DNA of 64,000 bases, taken from the NCBI RefSeq assembly GCF_000427645.1, contig NZ_KE386571.1, positions 1,105,676 through 1,169,675 on the forward strand. The letters run 5' to 3'. The position numbers were made by a program, and so were the translations under genes. Each line of letters starts with the position of its first letter. The first letter of the stretch is position 1. Shown here in pieces: positions 45,713 through 55,286 of the stretch. Origin of the DNA: Sphingomonas phyllosphaerae FA2 (GTDB taxonomy: Bacteria; Pseudomonadota; Alphaproteobacteria; Sphingomonadales; Sphingomonadaceae). A model generated the notes under the pieces. The model saw nothing but the letters and a program-made list of their open reading frames with translations. It did not search any database and was not told where the DNA came from.

Positions 45713-48700
45713 TTGACCAGTCAGCACCGCTATAAGCGCCATCTGTTCGTCTCGATCAGCCTGACGAGCATGATCGCCGCCGCGCCGCTTTCCGCACAGA
45801 CCGGCGCGCAGACTCCTTCCCCGGCCTCCGCAAGCGCCGATCAGGACATCCCGGAAGGTCAGGTCGCCGACATCGTCGTCACCGGCTTCCGCGCGTCGCT
45901 GAACAACGCGCTCAATCAGAAGCGTAACGAAACCGCGGCGGTCGACAGCATCGTCGCCGAGGACATCGGCAAGTTCCCCGACTCGAACCTGGCGGAGTCG
46001 ATGCAGCGCATTCCGGGCGTCGCCTTGTCGCGCGGCGACGGCGGCGAGGGCCGCAACATCTCGGTGCGCGGGCTCGGTGCCCAATTCACGCGCGTGCGCA
46101 TCAACGGCATGGAAGGCGTGTCGCAGGTTAGCGGCAGCGACATCCGCGGTGGCGTCGCGACGGGGCGATCGTTCGACTTCGTGACGTTCCCCACCGAAAT
46201 CTTCTCGGCGCTGTCGGTGCGCAAGACGATGTCCGCGGACGTCGAGGAAGGCTCGCTCGGCGCGACCGTCGACCTGCGGGCGCCGCGCCCGTTCGACCAG
46301 AAGAAGGACTTCGTCTTCTCGGGCACCGCCCGCGGCATCTACAACGACATCAAAAAGGACGTCGATCCGCGCCTGTCCGCGCTCTTCTCCAAGAAGTTCG
46401 GCGACACGTTCGGCATCCTCGGCAGCATCGCCTATTCCAAGCGCCACATCGACGAATATGCCTATTCCGCGGCCGACGTCGTTCCGACCTATGTCTACGG
46501 TCTGGAGGCGCCCTCCAGCGTCCCGCGGACGTCGACCGATCCGCTGATCGGTAGCGGCCCGAACCGGTCGCTGATCATGCCGTTCTGCACCCCCGTCGGC
46601 TACACCTATCGCGGCGTGGCGGTGAACAGCCCCAGCAGCGGCTACAGCCAGTCGAACGGCACGCCGATCGGCGCCGACGCCAACAATTGCAGCACGAACA
46701 ATCCGCGCACCGGCAACGCTGCCGCCTATGACTATATCATGAGCCGCGTCGGCGCGAACGGGCGACCGGGCGGCGGCGTGTTCCTGCCGCGCCTCCCGCG
46801 TCCGGTGAAGAGCAGCCAGGAACAGCAGCGGATCGCCGGGTCGCTGACCCTGCAATGGAAGCCGACCGACCTGACGGACATTTCGATCGACGGCCTGTAT
46901 TCGCGCTTCAAGGTCAATCGCCTCGACACGATGTTCGATGCGCGCTCGTTCGGACGCGCGCTGTCGAACAACGGTCAGCCGCTCACCTCGGTGCGCGAGA
47001 TCGAGGTCGACGACAACGGCTCGCTGATCCACGGCCTGTTCGATGGCGTCGACCTGCGTTCGGAAATGCAGGACGAGCGGTTCACCTCCGAGTACAAGCA
47101 GGTGAACCTCAACATCGATCATCGCTTCTCCGACACGTTCCGCGTCTTCGGGCTGGCCGGCATCAATCGTTCGGAACTCGACGTGAACCGCCTGCAGGTC
47201 GCGATCGATTCCAACGACACGCGCAACTGGTCGATCGATTTCCGCGACAATCCCGATATTCCGAAGATCGGCTATGGCATCGACACCACCAATCCGGCGG
47301 TCTTCCAATACGGGCCGCCGCTCGCCACCGGCGATCAGCGCGGGCAATTGTCGAACTTCATCCGCCGCAACACGATCACCAGCAAGACGTTCGAGCTGAA
47401 TACCGAATGGAAGGCCGCACCCGGCTTTACCGTGCAGGTCGGCGGGCAGTATCGGACAAACGAATATGTCGCCCGCGAACGGCAGCTGACGAACACCACT
47501 CCGCTGGCGTTGCCGGCCGGTGTCTCGGTCAGCGACTTCACCTTCGTCACCTCCGGCATCGGCAAGAACCTCGACGGCCAGCTTCAGGACTTCGTCGCCG
47601 TCGACCCGGACAAGTTCCGCCGCGCCGTCAACTTCGACACGTACAGCTATTGCAACATCGAATGCGCGCGCGGCACCTACGGCGGAGTCAGCGAGAAATA
47701 CTCGACCGGCTATCTGATGTTCAAGTTCGACACCAGCAACACGCTGCCGTTCGCGCTGCGCGGCGACGCGGGTGTCCGCTACGTCCATACCAAGCTCGAC
47801 ACCTACGGCCCGATCACCGCCGCGGCGCCAGCCGGCGCACCGTTCGCCTCGCGCTTCGTCATCTCGGAAGTCGGGCGGTCCTACGACGACTGGCTCCCGT
47901 CGATGAACCTCGCGCTCGACGTCACGCCGGATCTGATCGCGCGCTTCTCCGCCTCGCGGGTCATGTCGCGCCCCTCCTACGGTCAATTGATCCCGGCGGG
48001 CAGCGCCAATCTGGTCATCCAGACGGCGTCGTTCAGCAATCCGTTCCTCGAGCCGATCCGCGCCAACACCTTCGATGCGTCGCTCGAATGGTATTTCGCC
48101 CCTGGTTCGCTGATTTCGCTCGCCTATTTCTACAAGAATATCGAAAGCTACATCCAGACGACCAGCACCAGCGTCGCCTTCCAGGACATCGGCCTGCCGC
48201 TGTCGCTGCTGTCGGGGACGCTGCTGAGCGGGAGCGATCAGTTCACCGTCCAGCGGAGCAACAACACGCCGGGCGGCCCGCTCCGCGGCTTCGAAGTCAA
48301 CGTGCAGTTGCCGTTCCGCTTCCTGCCCGGCGCGCTCAGCAATTTCGGCGCGCTGGCCAATTTCACGCGCGTCCGGTCGAACATCAATTACATCATCTCC
48401 CCCACCCTCTCGCGCACCGCGCCGTTGGTCGGGCTGTCGCCGGAAACCGCCAGCGGGACGCTTTATTACGAGGACAGCAAGTTCAGCATCCGTTCGACCG
48501 TCAACTACCGCTCGTCATTCCTCACCGCGGTGCCGAGCGGCTCGGTCGATGCGGACTCGACAGCGAACGCCAGCTCGATCTTCGTCGACGCCTCGGCCTC
48601 GTACAATCTGACCGAGAACATCAAGCTGATCGCGGAGGTGTCGAACATCACCAACGAAACCAACCGCCTGACGGTCGACACCGTGCGCCAGGACCCGCTC

Positions 48701-48754
48701 TACACCGCGTATTTCGGGCGCACCTACGCGCTTGCGATCAACTTCCAGCTCTGA
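45713..48754 (+). CDS. Large TonB-dependent receptor (TIGR01782-like, carbohydrate type)
   Basis: A 1013-residue outer-membrane receptor. Signal peptide to about PLSAQ, then IVVTGFRASLNNALNQKRNETAAVDSIVAEDIGKFPDSNLAESMQRIPGVALSRG, the opening of the Xanthomonas/Caulobacter-type family usually linked to glycan uptake, then RNISVRGLGAQFTRVRINGM and a long barrel ending in YFGRTYALAINFQL. TTG at 45713 is taken as start since GGGAGAGGG precedes it and it begins the signal peptide; no ATG is available. It should bring in the glycoside handled by the neighbouring oxidoreductases and DUF1080 protein. The MFS gene follows after 8 bp. Confidence 0.93.
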   Translation: MTSQHRYKRHLFVSISLTSMIAAAPLSAQTGAQTPSPASASADQDIPEGQVADIVVTGFRASLNNALNQKRNETAAVDSIVAEDIGKFPDSNLAESMQRIPGVALSRGDGGEGRNISVRGLGAQFTRVRINGMEGVSQVSGSDIRGGVATGRSFDFVTFPTEIFSALSVRKTMSADVEEGSLGATVDLRAPRPFDQKKDFVFSGTARGIYNDIKKDVDPRLSALFSKKFGDTFGILGSIAYSKRHIDEYAYSAADVVPTYVYGLEAPSSVPRTSTDPLIGSGPNRSLIMPFCTPVGYTYRGVAVNSPSSGYSQSNGTPIGADANNCSTNNPRTGNAAAYDYIMSRVGANGRPGGGVFLPRLPRPVKSSQEQQRIAGSLTLQWKPTDLTDISIDGLYSRFKVNRLDTMFDARSFGRALSNNGQPLTSVREIEVDDNGSLIHGLFDGVDLRSEMQDERFTSEYKQVNLNIDHRFSDTFRVFGLAGINRSELDVNRLQVAIDSNDTRNWSIDFRDNPDIPKIGYGIDTTNPAVFQYGPPLATGDQRGQLSNFIRRNTITSKTFELNTEWKAAPGFTVQVGGQYRTNEYVARERQLTNTTPLALPAGVSVSDFTFVTSGIGKNLDGQLQDFVAVDPDKFRRAVNFDTYSYCNIECARGTYGGVSEKYSTGYLMFKFDTSNTLPFALRGDAGVRYVHTKLDTYGPITAAAPAGAPFASRFVISEVGRSYDDWLPSMNLALDVTPDLIARFSASRVMSRPSYGQLIPAGSANLVIQTASFSNPFLEPIRANTFDASLEWYFAPGSLISLAYFYKNIESYIQTTSTSVAFQDIGLPLSLLSGTLLSGSDQFTVQRSNNTPGGPLRGFEVNVQLPFRFLPGALSNFGALANFTRVRSNINYIISPTLSRTAPLVGLSPETASGTLYYEDSKFSIRSTVNYRSSFLTAVPSGSVDADSTANASSIFVDASASYNLTENIKLIAEVSNITNETNRLTVDTVRQDPLYTAYFGRTYALAINFQL

Positions 48755-48762
48755 CCTGACGG

Positions 48763-50049
48763 ATGCCGATGACCGATTTTCGAGCTGTACCTTTGAAGGC
48801 CGGTGGCAACATCCGCTGGGTCATCTGCGCCCTGCTGTTCTTCGCCACCACCATCAACTACATCGATCGGCAGGTCATCGGCATCCTCAAACCGACGCTC
48901 CAGTCGGAACTCGGCTGGTCCGAGATCGACTATGGCACGATTGTCTTCTGGTTCCAGGCGGCCTACGCCATCGGATTGCTGGCATGCGGGCCGGTCATCG
49001 ACAAGGTCGGTTCGAAGCTCGGCTATGCCGCCGCGATCACGCTGTGGAGCGTCGCGGCGATGGTCCATGCCTTGGTGCGCAGCCCCGGCGGGTTCGCGAT
49101 GGCGCGCTTCGCGCTCGGCTTGGGCGAGGCGGCGAATTTCCCCGCCGCGATCAAGTCGGTCGCCGAGTGGTTCCCGAAGAAGGAACGCGCGCTGGCTGCC
49201 GGCATCCTCAACGCCGGTGCGAACGTCGGCGCGATCGCGACACCCATCGTCGTGCCGATGATCGCGCTCAGCTACGGTTGGCAGGCGGCGTTCCTGATCA
49301 CCGGTGCGCTCGGCTTCATCTGGCTGGCGGCGTGGCTGCTTTTCTACCGCGCGCCTGCCCAGCACCCGCGCGTGTCCGCGCAGGAACTGGCCTATATCGC
49401 CGCCGATCAGGACAATGACGCTGGCACGGCTCCGATCCGCTGGTCGCACCTGTTCCGCTGCCGCGCGACCTGGGCATTCGTGATCGCCAAGTTCCTGACC
49501 GACCCGGTCTGGTACCTGTTCCTGTTCTGGCTGCCCGACTTCTTCGCCAAGCGCCACGGGCTCGATCTCAAGACCTTCGGCCCGCCGCTGATCGCGGTCT
49601 ATCTGCTGGCGGACGTCGGCAGCATCGGCGGTGGCTGGTTGTCGTCGGCGCTCATCAAGCGCGGCTTCAGCGTCAATGCCGGACGCAAGCTCGCGTTGCT
49701 CGCCTCCGCGATCCTCGTCACGCCGATTGTCTTCGCCAGCAGCGTGTCGAGCCTGACCGCGGCGGTGGCGATCATCGGTCTGGCAGCCGCCGCGCATCAG
49801 GGCTGGTCGTCGAACCTCTATACGATGGTGTCGGATACCTTCCCGCGCACTTCGATCGCCTCGGTGATGGGGATGGGCGGAGCCGCCGGCGCGATCGGCG
49901 GGATGATCATGGCCAAGTACGTCGGACAGGTGCTGGAGACGGTTGGCACCTATGTCCCGGTGTTCCTGTGGGCGGGCAGCGCCTATCTGATTGCGCTGCT
50001 GCTGGTACACCTGCTGGTGCCGCGGCTCGATAACAAGGAAGCCCGCTAA
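48763..50049 (+). CDS. MFS transporter, ACS family (hexuronate ExuT-like)
   Basis: A 428-residue permease with about 12 membrane segments. WVICALLFFATTINYIDRQVIGILKPTLQSELGWSEIDYGTIVFWFQAAYAIG and GLGEAANFPAAIKSVAEWFPKKERALAAGILNAGANVGAI are the signature stretches of the ExuT/GudP branch, which import hexuronates or similar sugar acids with H+. It lies 8 bp behind the TonB receptor gene and likely moves the released sugar or keto-sugar into the cytosol. A second ATG two codons later (48769) is equally possible. Confidence 0.9.
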   Translation: MPMTDFRAVPLKAGGNIRWVICALLFFATTINYIDRQVIGILKPTLQSELGWSEIDYGTIVFWFQAAYAIGLLACGPVIDKVGSKLGYAAAITLWSVAAMVHALVRSPGGFAMARFALGLGEAANFPAAIKSVAEWFPKKERALAAGILNAGANVGAIATPIVVPMIALSYGWQAAFLITGALGFIWLAAWLLFYRAPAQHPRVSAQELAYIAADQDNDAGTAPIRWSHLFRCRATWAFVIAKFLTDPVWYLFLFWLPDFFAKRHGLDLKTFGPPLIAVYLLADVGSIGGGWLSSALIKRGFSVNAGRKLALLASAILVTPIVFASSVSSLTAAVAIIGLAAAAHQGWSSNLYTMVSDTFPRTSIASVMGMGGAAGAIGGMIMAKYVGQVLETVGTYVPVFLWAGSAYLIALLLVHLLVPRLDNKEAR

Positions 50050-50059
50050 CCTCCGTCGC

Positions 50060-50129
50060 CCCGGACTTGATCCGGGGCCCCGCTTCTCGCTGCCACGGGA
50101 GAAAAGCGGGGCCCCGGATCAAGTCCGGG
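50060..50129. repeat. 26-bp perfect inverted repeat, terminator-like palindromic element
   Basis: The arms 50060-50085 (begins CCCGGACTTGATCCGGGGCC) and 50104-50129 are exact reverse complements with an 18-nt loop, placed between the convergent MFS and glpK genes. It is an interspersed element common in sphingomonad intergenic regions and would act as a strong two-way hairpin for both transcripts. Confidence 0.85.
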
Positions 50130-50147
50130 CCGACGACTAGAGGCAGT

Positions 50148-51644
50148 TCACCCCCGCACAGTCAGCGTCTTTGCCAACGCCGCGTGCCATCCGTCGGCCA
50201 GAGCCGCACGCGTCTCCGCCGCCATCTTCGGCTCGAAGCATGCGCCGCGCGCCCATGTCGCCGCCAGCGCATCAAGGTCTTTCCACACACCGGTAGCCAG
50301 CCCGGCATGGAAGGCCGCCCCGAGCGCGGTCGTCTCCAGATGCTGCGGCCGCTCGACCGGTACCTGCAGCATGTCGGCGAGAAACTGGCATAGCCAGTCG
50401 TTCGCCGCCATCCCGCCATCGACGCGGATCGTCGCGGGCGGTTCGCCGCCATCGGCGACCATCGCATCGGCCAGGTCCATCGTCTGATACCCGACCGCTT
50501 CCAGCGCGGCGCGCGCCAAATGCGCCTGCGTCGAGCCCAATGTCAGCCCGAAGATCGCGCCGCGCGCATCCGGGTCCCAATGCGGCGCGCCCAGCCCGAC
50601 GAACGCCGGGACCATATAGACGCCGTGGCTGTCGGGCACCTGCGTCGCCATATCGTCGGTGTCGCGCGCGTGCGTGATGACGCCGATCCCGTCACGCAGC
50701 CACTTCACCGCCGCACCGGCAATGAAGATCGATCCTTCCAGCGCATAGGTCACCTTGCCATCCAGCCGGTAGGCGGGCGTGGTCAGCAGCCGATGCTCGG
50801 AGGCGACCGCTTCCTCGCCGGTGTTGAGCAGCATGAAGCAGCCGGTGCCGTAGGTCGACTTGACCATGCCCTTGGCGAAACAGGCCTGCCCGAACAGCGC
50901 CGCCTGCTGGTCCCCCGCGACCCCCGCGATCGGGATTGCGGCATCGAACAGCCCGTCGGCGGTGTGGCCGAAGATATGGCTGTTGTCGTGCACCTCTGGC
51001 AGCAGCGCCATCGGCACGTCGAACAGCGCGCACAGTTCTTCGTCCCAGCGTTGCGCATGGATGTCGTACAGCAACGTCCGGCTGGCATTGGTGATGTCGG
51101 TCGCGTGCACCGCGCCACCGGTCAGTCGCCACAGCAGGAAGCTGTCGATCGTCCCGAACGCCAGTTCGCCCTGCTCGGCCCGCACCCGCGCGCCCTCGAC
51201 GTGATCCAGGATCCACGCCAGCTTGGTCGCGGAGAAATACGGATCGAGCAGCAGGCCGGTCTTGGCGCGAACCTCGCGCTCGTGCCCCTCTTCCTTCAAT
51301 CGTGCGCATAGCTCGGCGGTGCGGCGATCCTGCCAGACGATCGCGTTGTGGATCGCTTCGCCGGTCGCGCGGTCCCAAACGACGACCGTCTCGCGCTGGT
51401 TGGTGATGCCGATCCCGGCGATGCCCTCCGCCCTAACGCCGCTGTCCGACAGTGCCTCGCGCGCGGTCGCCAGCGTATCGCGCCAGATGTCTTCGGGATC
51501 GTGTTCGACCCAGCCCGGCTGCGGATAATGCTGCGCGAACTCGCGTTGCGCGGTCGACACCGGGCGCGTCTCGACATCGAAGACGATCGCGCGCGTCGAA
51601 GTGGTGCCCTGATCGATCGCCAGAATGTGCTGCGGACCCGCCAC
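50148..51644 (-). CDS. glpK: Glycerol kinase
   Basis: Phosphorylates glycerol to sn-glycerol 3-phosphate. The 498-residue protein has the FGGY-family marks: [51 protein letters not shown], and [22 protein letters not shown] at 51644 is preceded by GGGAGGA at ideal distance; the frame continues upstream into glpF but without similarity. It lies 17 bp behind glpF, so uptake and phosphorylation are co-expressed. Confidence 0.96.
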   Translation of the reverse strand: MAGPQHILAIDQGTTSTRAIVFDVETRPVSTAQREFAQHYPQPGWVEHDPEDIWRDTLATAREALSDSGVRAEGIAGIGITNQRETVVVWDRATGEAIHNAIVWQDRRTAELCARLKEEGHEREVRAKTGLLLDPYFSATKLAWILDHVEGARVRAEQGELAFGTIDSFLLWRLTGGAVHATDITNASRTLLYDIHAQRWDEELCALFDVPMALLPEVHDNSHIFGHTADGLFDAAIPIAGVAGDQQAALFGQACFAKGMVKSTYGTGCFMLLNTGEEAVASEHRLLTTPAYRLDGKVTYALEGSIFIAGAAVKWLRDGIGVITHARDTDDMATQVPDSHGVYMVPAFVGLGAPHWDPDARGAIFGLTLGSTQAHLARAALEAVGYQTMDLADAMVADGGEPPATIRVDGGMAANDWLCQFLADMLQVPVERPQHLETTALGAAFHAGLATGVWKDLDALAATWARGACFEPKMAAETRAALADGWHAALAKTLTVRG

Positions 51645-51661
51645 GTCTTCCTCCCTGAATG

Positions 51662-52456
51662 TCAGTTGTGCGCGCGCGGCGGCAGGTTGGGCCGTACCAG
51701 ATATTGGTAGATGGCCGCGCCGGTCACCCCGCCGACCAGCGGCCCCGCGATCGGCACCCACCAGTAATTGCTGGGCCCGGGCAGCGCGGAATCGCCCCAC
51801 CCCATCAACCAGCAGAACAGCCGCGGGCCAAAGTCGCGCGCCGGGTTGATCGGCCATCCCTCCAGATAGCCCGCCGACGCGCCGATACAGGCGACCAGCA
51901 GCCCGATGATGAGCGCGCTGGCGTTCGCCATCGGCGCCTGCGTGTTGAACTCGTCGGTGATCGCGAAGATGCCGAGCAACAGGATCGCGGTCAGCACCAC
52001 CTCGTCCCAGAAGGCATGGACAGGCGTGATGTGCGCGCCGGGTGCGGTGAAGAATACGCCCGCCGCGCCGCCTCCGGCGCGGGTCAGCCCATGCGCGGCG
52101 TTAAACGCCTCGATCACCGGGCCGAACAATTGATAGACCAGCGCCGCGCCGATCATCGCGCCCACCATCTGCGCCGCCACGTAGGGCAGCACCTTGCGCT
52201 TGGGAAAGTCACGGAAGATTGCCAGTGCCAGCGTCACCGCCGGATTGGCATGCGTGCCCGAAACCGCACCGGTCACGTAGATCGCCAGCGTCACCGCCAG
52301 CCCCCAGGCAATGCATACGCCCCAATAGGCGGTCGCATACGGGCTGGGATCGTAGAGGATCAGCATCGCCGCCGCGGAATCGCCCAGCGTGATGATGATC
52401 GCCACCGCCAGTGCCTCGGCGATCAACTCGCCCCTGAAGCCCTGCTGCCCCGTCAT
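51662..52456 (-). CDS. glpF: Glycerol uptake facilitator (MIP/aquaporin family)
   Basis: A 264-residue channel with six membrane segments and the two pore half-helices: [15 protein letters not shown] (NPA) and [14 protein letters not shown] (NPA followed by R-D, the glyceroporin-type Asp). The Asp after the second NPA and the glpK neighbour indicate glycerol rather than water selectivity. First gene of glpF-glpK, divergent from glpD. Confidence 0.93.
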   Translation of the reverse strand: MTGQQGFRGELIAEALAVAIIITLGDSAAAMLILYDPSPYATAYWGVCIAWGLAVTLAIYVTGAVSGTHANPAVTLALAIFRDFPKRKVLPYVAAQMVGAMIGAALVYQLFGPVIEAFNAAHGLTRAGGGAAGVFFTAPGAHITPVHAFWDEVVLTAILLLGIFAITDEFNTQAPMANASALIIGLLVACIGASAGYLEGWPINPARDFGPRLFCWLMGWGDSALPGPSNYWWVPIAGPLVGGVTGAAIYQYLVRPNLPPRAHN

Positions 52457-52592
52457 GCCCCGCTCCTCCGCCGCGCCTCACGCGGGCGCTGCAGCTACCT
52501 TCCTGTGTTTGTGCGCAAGGTCAATGCCGCTTTGAAGCAACCGCCGAACTTGCCATATGTTGGGTGATCTCAACCGCGAAGAGGCGCTTTCC

Positions 52593-54128
52593 GTGCAGCA
52601 ACCGACACGACCGACCGCTTTCGATGTCGACCTGCTGATCGTCGGTGGCGGCATCAACGGCACCGGCATCGCGCGCGATGCCGTGGGGCGCGGGCTGTCG
52701 GTGCTGCTGGTCGAGAAGGACGATCTCGCCAGCCATACGTCCTCCGCCTCGACCAAATTGATCCACGGCGGGTTGCGGTATCTTGAATATCGCGAGTTCC
52801 GGCTGGTCCGCGAGGCGCTGATCGAGCGTGAACGGCTGTGGCGGATGGCACCGCACATCATCTGGCCGCTCGAATTCGTGCTGCCGCAAAGCAACTCGCC
52901 GCGCCCGGCGTGGCTCGTGCGGCTCGGCCTGTTCCTCTACGACCATCTGGGCGGGCGCGAGCGGCTGCCGGCCACGCGCACCGTCGCGCTTGATCGCGAC
53001 CCCGTCGGCCGCGGGTTGAAGCCGGGCAATCCCAAAGCCTTCGTCTATTCGGATTGCTGGGTGGAGGACAGCCGGCTGGTCGTGCTCAACGCGCGCGACG
53101 CCGCCGATCGCGGCGCGACGATCCTCACCCACACCCGCCTTGTCGACGCCCGCCGCGACGCCAGCGGCGTCTGGCGCGCGACGATCGCCGACGCTGCCGG
53201 CCAGCGTGAGGTTCGCGCCCGCGCCCTCGTCAATGCGGCGGGCCCGTGGGTGGCCGACGTGCTCGGCAGCGTTCCCGACGCCCGGCGCGACCGGGGCGTC
53301 CGGCTGGTCAAGGGCAGCCATATCGTCGTGCCGCGGCTGTACGACGGCCCACATGCGTTCCTGCTCCAAAACCCGGATCGGCGCGTGGTGTTCGCGATCC
53401 CGTACGAGCAGCATTACACGTTGGTCGGCACCACCGACGAAGCTTGGCAAGGTGAACCCGGTCGTGCGGTCATCGACCAGCAGGAAACCGACTATCTGCT
53501 CGGCACCATCGCGCGGTATTTCGAGCGACCGGTGACGCAGGAAGAAATCGTCTGGAGGTATTCCGGCATCCGCCCGCTCTACGACGACCATGCCGCGAAC
53601 GCCTCTGCGGTGACGCGCGATTACGTGCTCGACCTCGATACGGGCACCGACGGTGCGCCGATGCTGAGCGTCTTCGGCGGCAAGATCACCACCTATCGCA
53701 AGTTGGCCGAACACGCCCTTCAGAAACTGTCGCGGTTCTTCCCGGCGGTCGGTCCCGCCTGGACTGCCGACGCGCCTTTGCCCGGCGGCGACATCGCTGA
53801 CGCCGATTTCGAGCGGTATCTTACGACCTTGCAGGGGCGCTATCCCGCGCTCCCCGCCCCTTTGCTGCGCCGCCTCGCGCGCGCCTACGGCACCCGGACC
53901 GAGCGACTGCTTGGGGATGCGAGAACCACGGCGGATTTGGGAGCGGATCTCGGTGGCGGCTTGTTCACGCGCGAGGTCGATTACCTCAGCGCGAACGAAT
54001 GGGCGTCAAGCGCGGAGGATATTCTGTTCCGGCGCAGCAAGCTGGGCCTGCACGTACCCGCCGACACCGCGGCGCGAGTCGACGCCTATCTGGCGCAACG
54101 ACTTAGTGGATCAGCCCGTGGCGACTGA
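52593..54128 (+). CDS. glpD: Glycerol-3-phosphate dehydrogenase (FAD, quinone-linked)
   Basis: Oxidises glycerol 3-phosphate to dihydroxyacetone phosphate at the inner membrane, passing electrons to quinone. The 511-residue protein has the FAD motif DLLIVGGGINGTGIARDAVGRG, the family pattern TSSASTKLIHGGLRYLEY, WRYSGIRPLYDD, and FGGKITTYRKLAEHAL. GTG at 52593 is favoured (GAGG 8 nt upstream); an ATG at 52557 in frame has no ribosome site. Divergent from glpF-glpK with about 135 bp between starts, a shared control region. Its 3' end overlaps the convergent PilZ gene by 26 bp. Confidence 0.95.
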   Translation: MQQPTRPTAFDVDLLIVGGGINGTGIARDAVGRGLSVLLVEKDDLASHTSSASTKLIHGGLRYLEYREFRLVREALIERERLWRMAPHIIWPLEFVLPQSNSPRPAWLVRLGLFLYDHLGGRERLPATRTVALDRDPVGRGLKPGNPKAFVYSDCWVEDSRLVVLNARDAADRGATILTHTRLVDARRDASGVWRATIADAAGQREVRARALVNAAGPWVADVLGSVPDARRDRGVRLVKGSHIVVPRLYDGPHAFLLQNPDRRVVFAIPYEQHYTLVGTTDEAWQGEPGRAVIDQQETDYLLGTIARYFERPVTQEEIVWRYSGIRPLYDDHAANASAVTRDYVLDLDTGTDGAPMLSVFGGKITTYRKLAEHALQKLSRFFPAVGPAWTADAPLPGGDIADADFERYLTTLQGRYPALPAPLLRRLARAYGTRTERLLGDARTTADLGADLGGGLFTREVDYLSANEWASSAEDILFRRSKLGLHVPADTAARVDAYLAQRLSGSARGD

Positions 54129-54426
54129 CCAACGCGTTGAAGGCATCCGCCGACAACGGTGAGGCAAAGACGCAGCCGGCGACCAGATCGTCCGCCCACA
54201 CCACCATCGCGGCGATCATGCCGAGCCCCGGCAGGTTCAGCCAGATCGGCTGGTTGCGGTCCATGCTGGAAAACGTGAGCAGCCGGCAGCCATGCTCGGA
54301 AAGGTCGACGACCTTGCACAACGTCCGCGCCATCCCGCTTTGTTCGGCGGGTGTCTCCAGCTCCAGTCGCGCACGCTTGCTGCGGCGGAAGGGGCGAGCG
54401 GCAGGGGCGTATTCGGCTGCGAACAT
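54103..54426 (-). CDS. PilZ domain protein
   Basis: A 107-residue single-domain protein. The c-di-GMP contacts are present: RxxxR at Arg14-Arg18 (RRSKR) and DxSxxG at 41-46 (DLSEHG), followed by the beta-barrel strands (IWLNLPG, AAMVVWADDLVAGCVFASPL). It should bind cyclic di-GMP, and the lack of any output domain suggests it acts by contacting a partner. Its 3' end overlaps glpD on the other strand. Confidence 0.88.
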   Translation of the reverse strand: MFAAEYAPAARPFRRSKRARLELETPAEQSGMARTLCKVVDLSEHGCRLLTFSSMDRNQPIWLNLPGLGMIAAMVVWADDLVAGCVFASPLSADAFNALVSRHGLIH

Positions 54427-54474
54427 GGCGGCGATCGTACGCCGCCATGCCTAACGAATGGTTAACGCGCCCGC

Positions 54475-54705
54475 TTACTTGCGAAGCGTGAGGCCACCAC
54501 CGAAGCGCTTGTTGAAGCGAGCAACCTGCCCACCAGCGTCCAGCACCTGACCACGGCCACCGGTCCATGCCGGGTGCGCCAAGGGATCGATTTCCAGCGT
54601 CATCGTGTCGCCTTCCTTGCCCCAGGTGGAGCGAGTCTCATACACGGTGCCGTCGGTCATCTGGACCTTGATCATGTGATAGTCGGGGTGCGTGTCTTTC
54701 TTCAT
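54475..54705 (-). CDS. rpmE: 50S ribosomal protein L31
   Basis: A 76-residue ribosomal protein: [33 protein letters not shown], then [31 protein letters not shown]. The zinc-binding cysteines of the C-plus L31 type are absent, so it is a zinc-independent form that is typical of alphaproteobacteria. GGAG lies 9 nt before the ATG. A hairpin sits just upstream (54723-54740). Confidence 0.96.
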   Translation of the reverse strand: MKKDTHPDYHMIKVQMTDGTVYETRSTWGKEGDTMTLEIDPLAHPAWTGGRGQVLDAGGQVARFNKRFGGGLTLRK

Positions 54706-54722
54706 GGGTCGTGCTCCGAAAT

Positions 54723-54740
54723 GGCTGGTTCCGACCAGCC
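54723..54740 (-). promoter_or_regulatory. Hairpin in the rpmE leader
   Basis: On the minus strand GGCTGGT-CGGA-ACCAGCC forms a perfect 7-bp stem with a tetraloop, ending 17 nt before the rpmE ATG and directly 5' of its ribosome-binding site. L31 mRNAs of other phyla carry leader structures used for autoregulation; a similar role here is inference. Confidence 0.4.
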
Positions 54741-54797
54741 TGAAAGGAAGGCGCGCGCCTAATCGAAACGAGCGCCGAAGTCAAAGCCTGTGGGCAA

Positions 54798-55286
54798 TCA
54801 GCCGCGCTTGGGCGGGTCCGCGATCATCGCGGTGAAGTTTGCCTCCGCGGCGACCTGACCGTCGATCTTCGCCACGCCCGCGAACTTGCACACCGACGAG
54901 CGCTTCTGAACGAACTCGACCTCAAGCGACAGCAGCACGCCCGGCTCGACGGGCTTGCGGAACTTCGCGCCATCGATCGCCATGAAATAGACCAGCTTGC
55001 CCGATCCGGCGAGGCCGAGGCTTTCGACCGCGAGCACGCCCGCGGCCTGTGCCAGCGCCTCGATGATCAACACGCCCGGCATGATCGGGCGTCCGGGGAA
55101 ATGCCCCTGAAAGAAGCCTTCGTTGATCGTCACCGCCTTGATCGCGCGGATCGAGCGATCGCGGACGATCTCCTCGACCCGATCGACCAGCAGCATCGGG
55201 TAACGATGCGGCAGCGCCGCCATCACGTCCACGATGTCGAGCGGGCCGATCGGCCCGCCCGTCGTGTCGGCCGGCGCCTCGCTCAC
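54798..55286 (-). CDS. fabZ: 3-hydroxyacyl-ACP dehydratase FabZ
   Basis: Dehydrates 3-hydroxyacyl-ACP in fatty-acid elongation. The 162-residue hot-dog protein has [14 protein letters not shown] and the active-site helix [20 protein letters not shown] with His62 and Glu76. GTG start overlaps the ompH stop (GTGA). In most Gram-negatives lpxD precedes and lpxA-lpxB follow fabZ; here none of these is present, and rpmE comes next. Confidence 0.95.
   Translation of the reverse strand: MSEAPADTTGGPIGPLDIVDVMAALPHRYPMLLVDRVEEIVRDRSIRAIKAVTINEGFFQGHFPGRPIMPGVLIIEALAQAAGVLAVESLGLAGSGKLVYFMAIDGAKFRKPVEPGVLLSLEVEFVQKRSSVCKFAGVAKIDGQVAAEANFTAMIADPPKRG

Noticed and set aside
45584..47986. An 800-codon minus-strand open frame opposite the large TonB receptor gene
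   Set aside because: Arg/Asp/Gly-rich with no domain; the plus-strand frame is a clear receptor. Long antisense frames are expected at this GC content.
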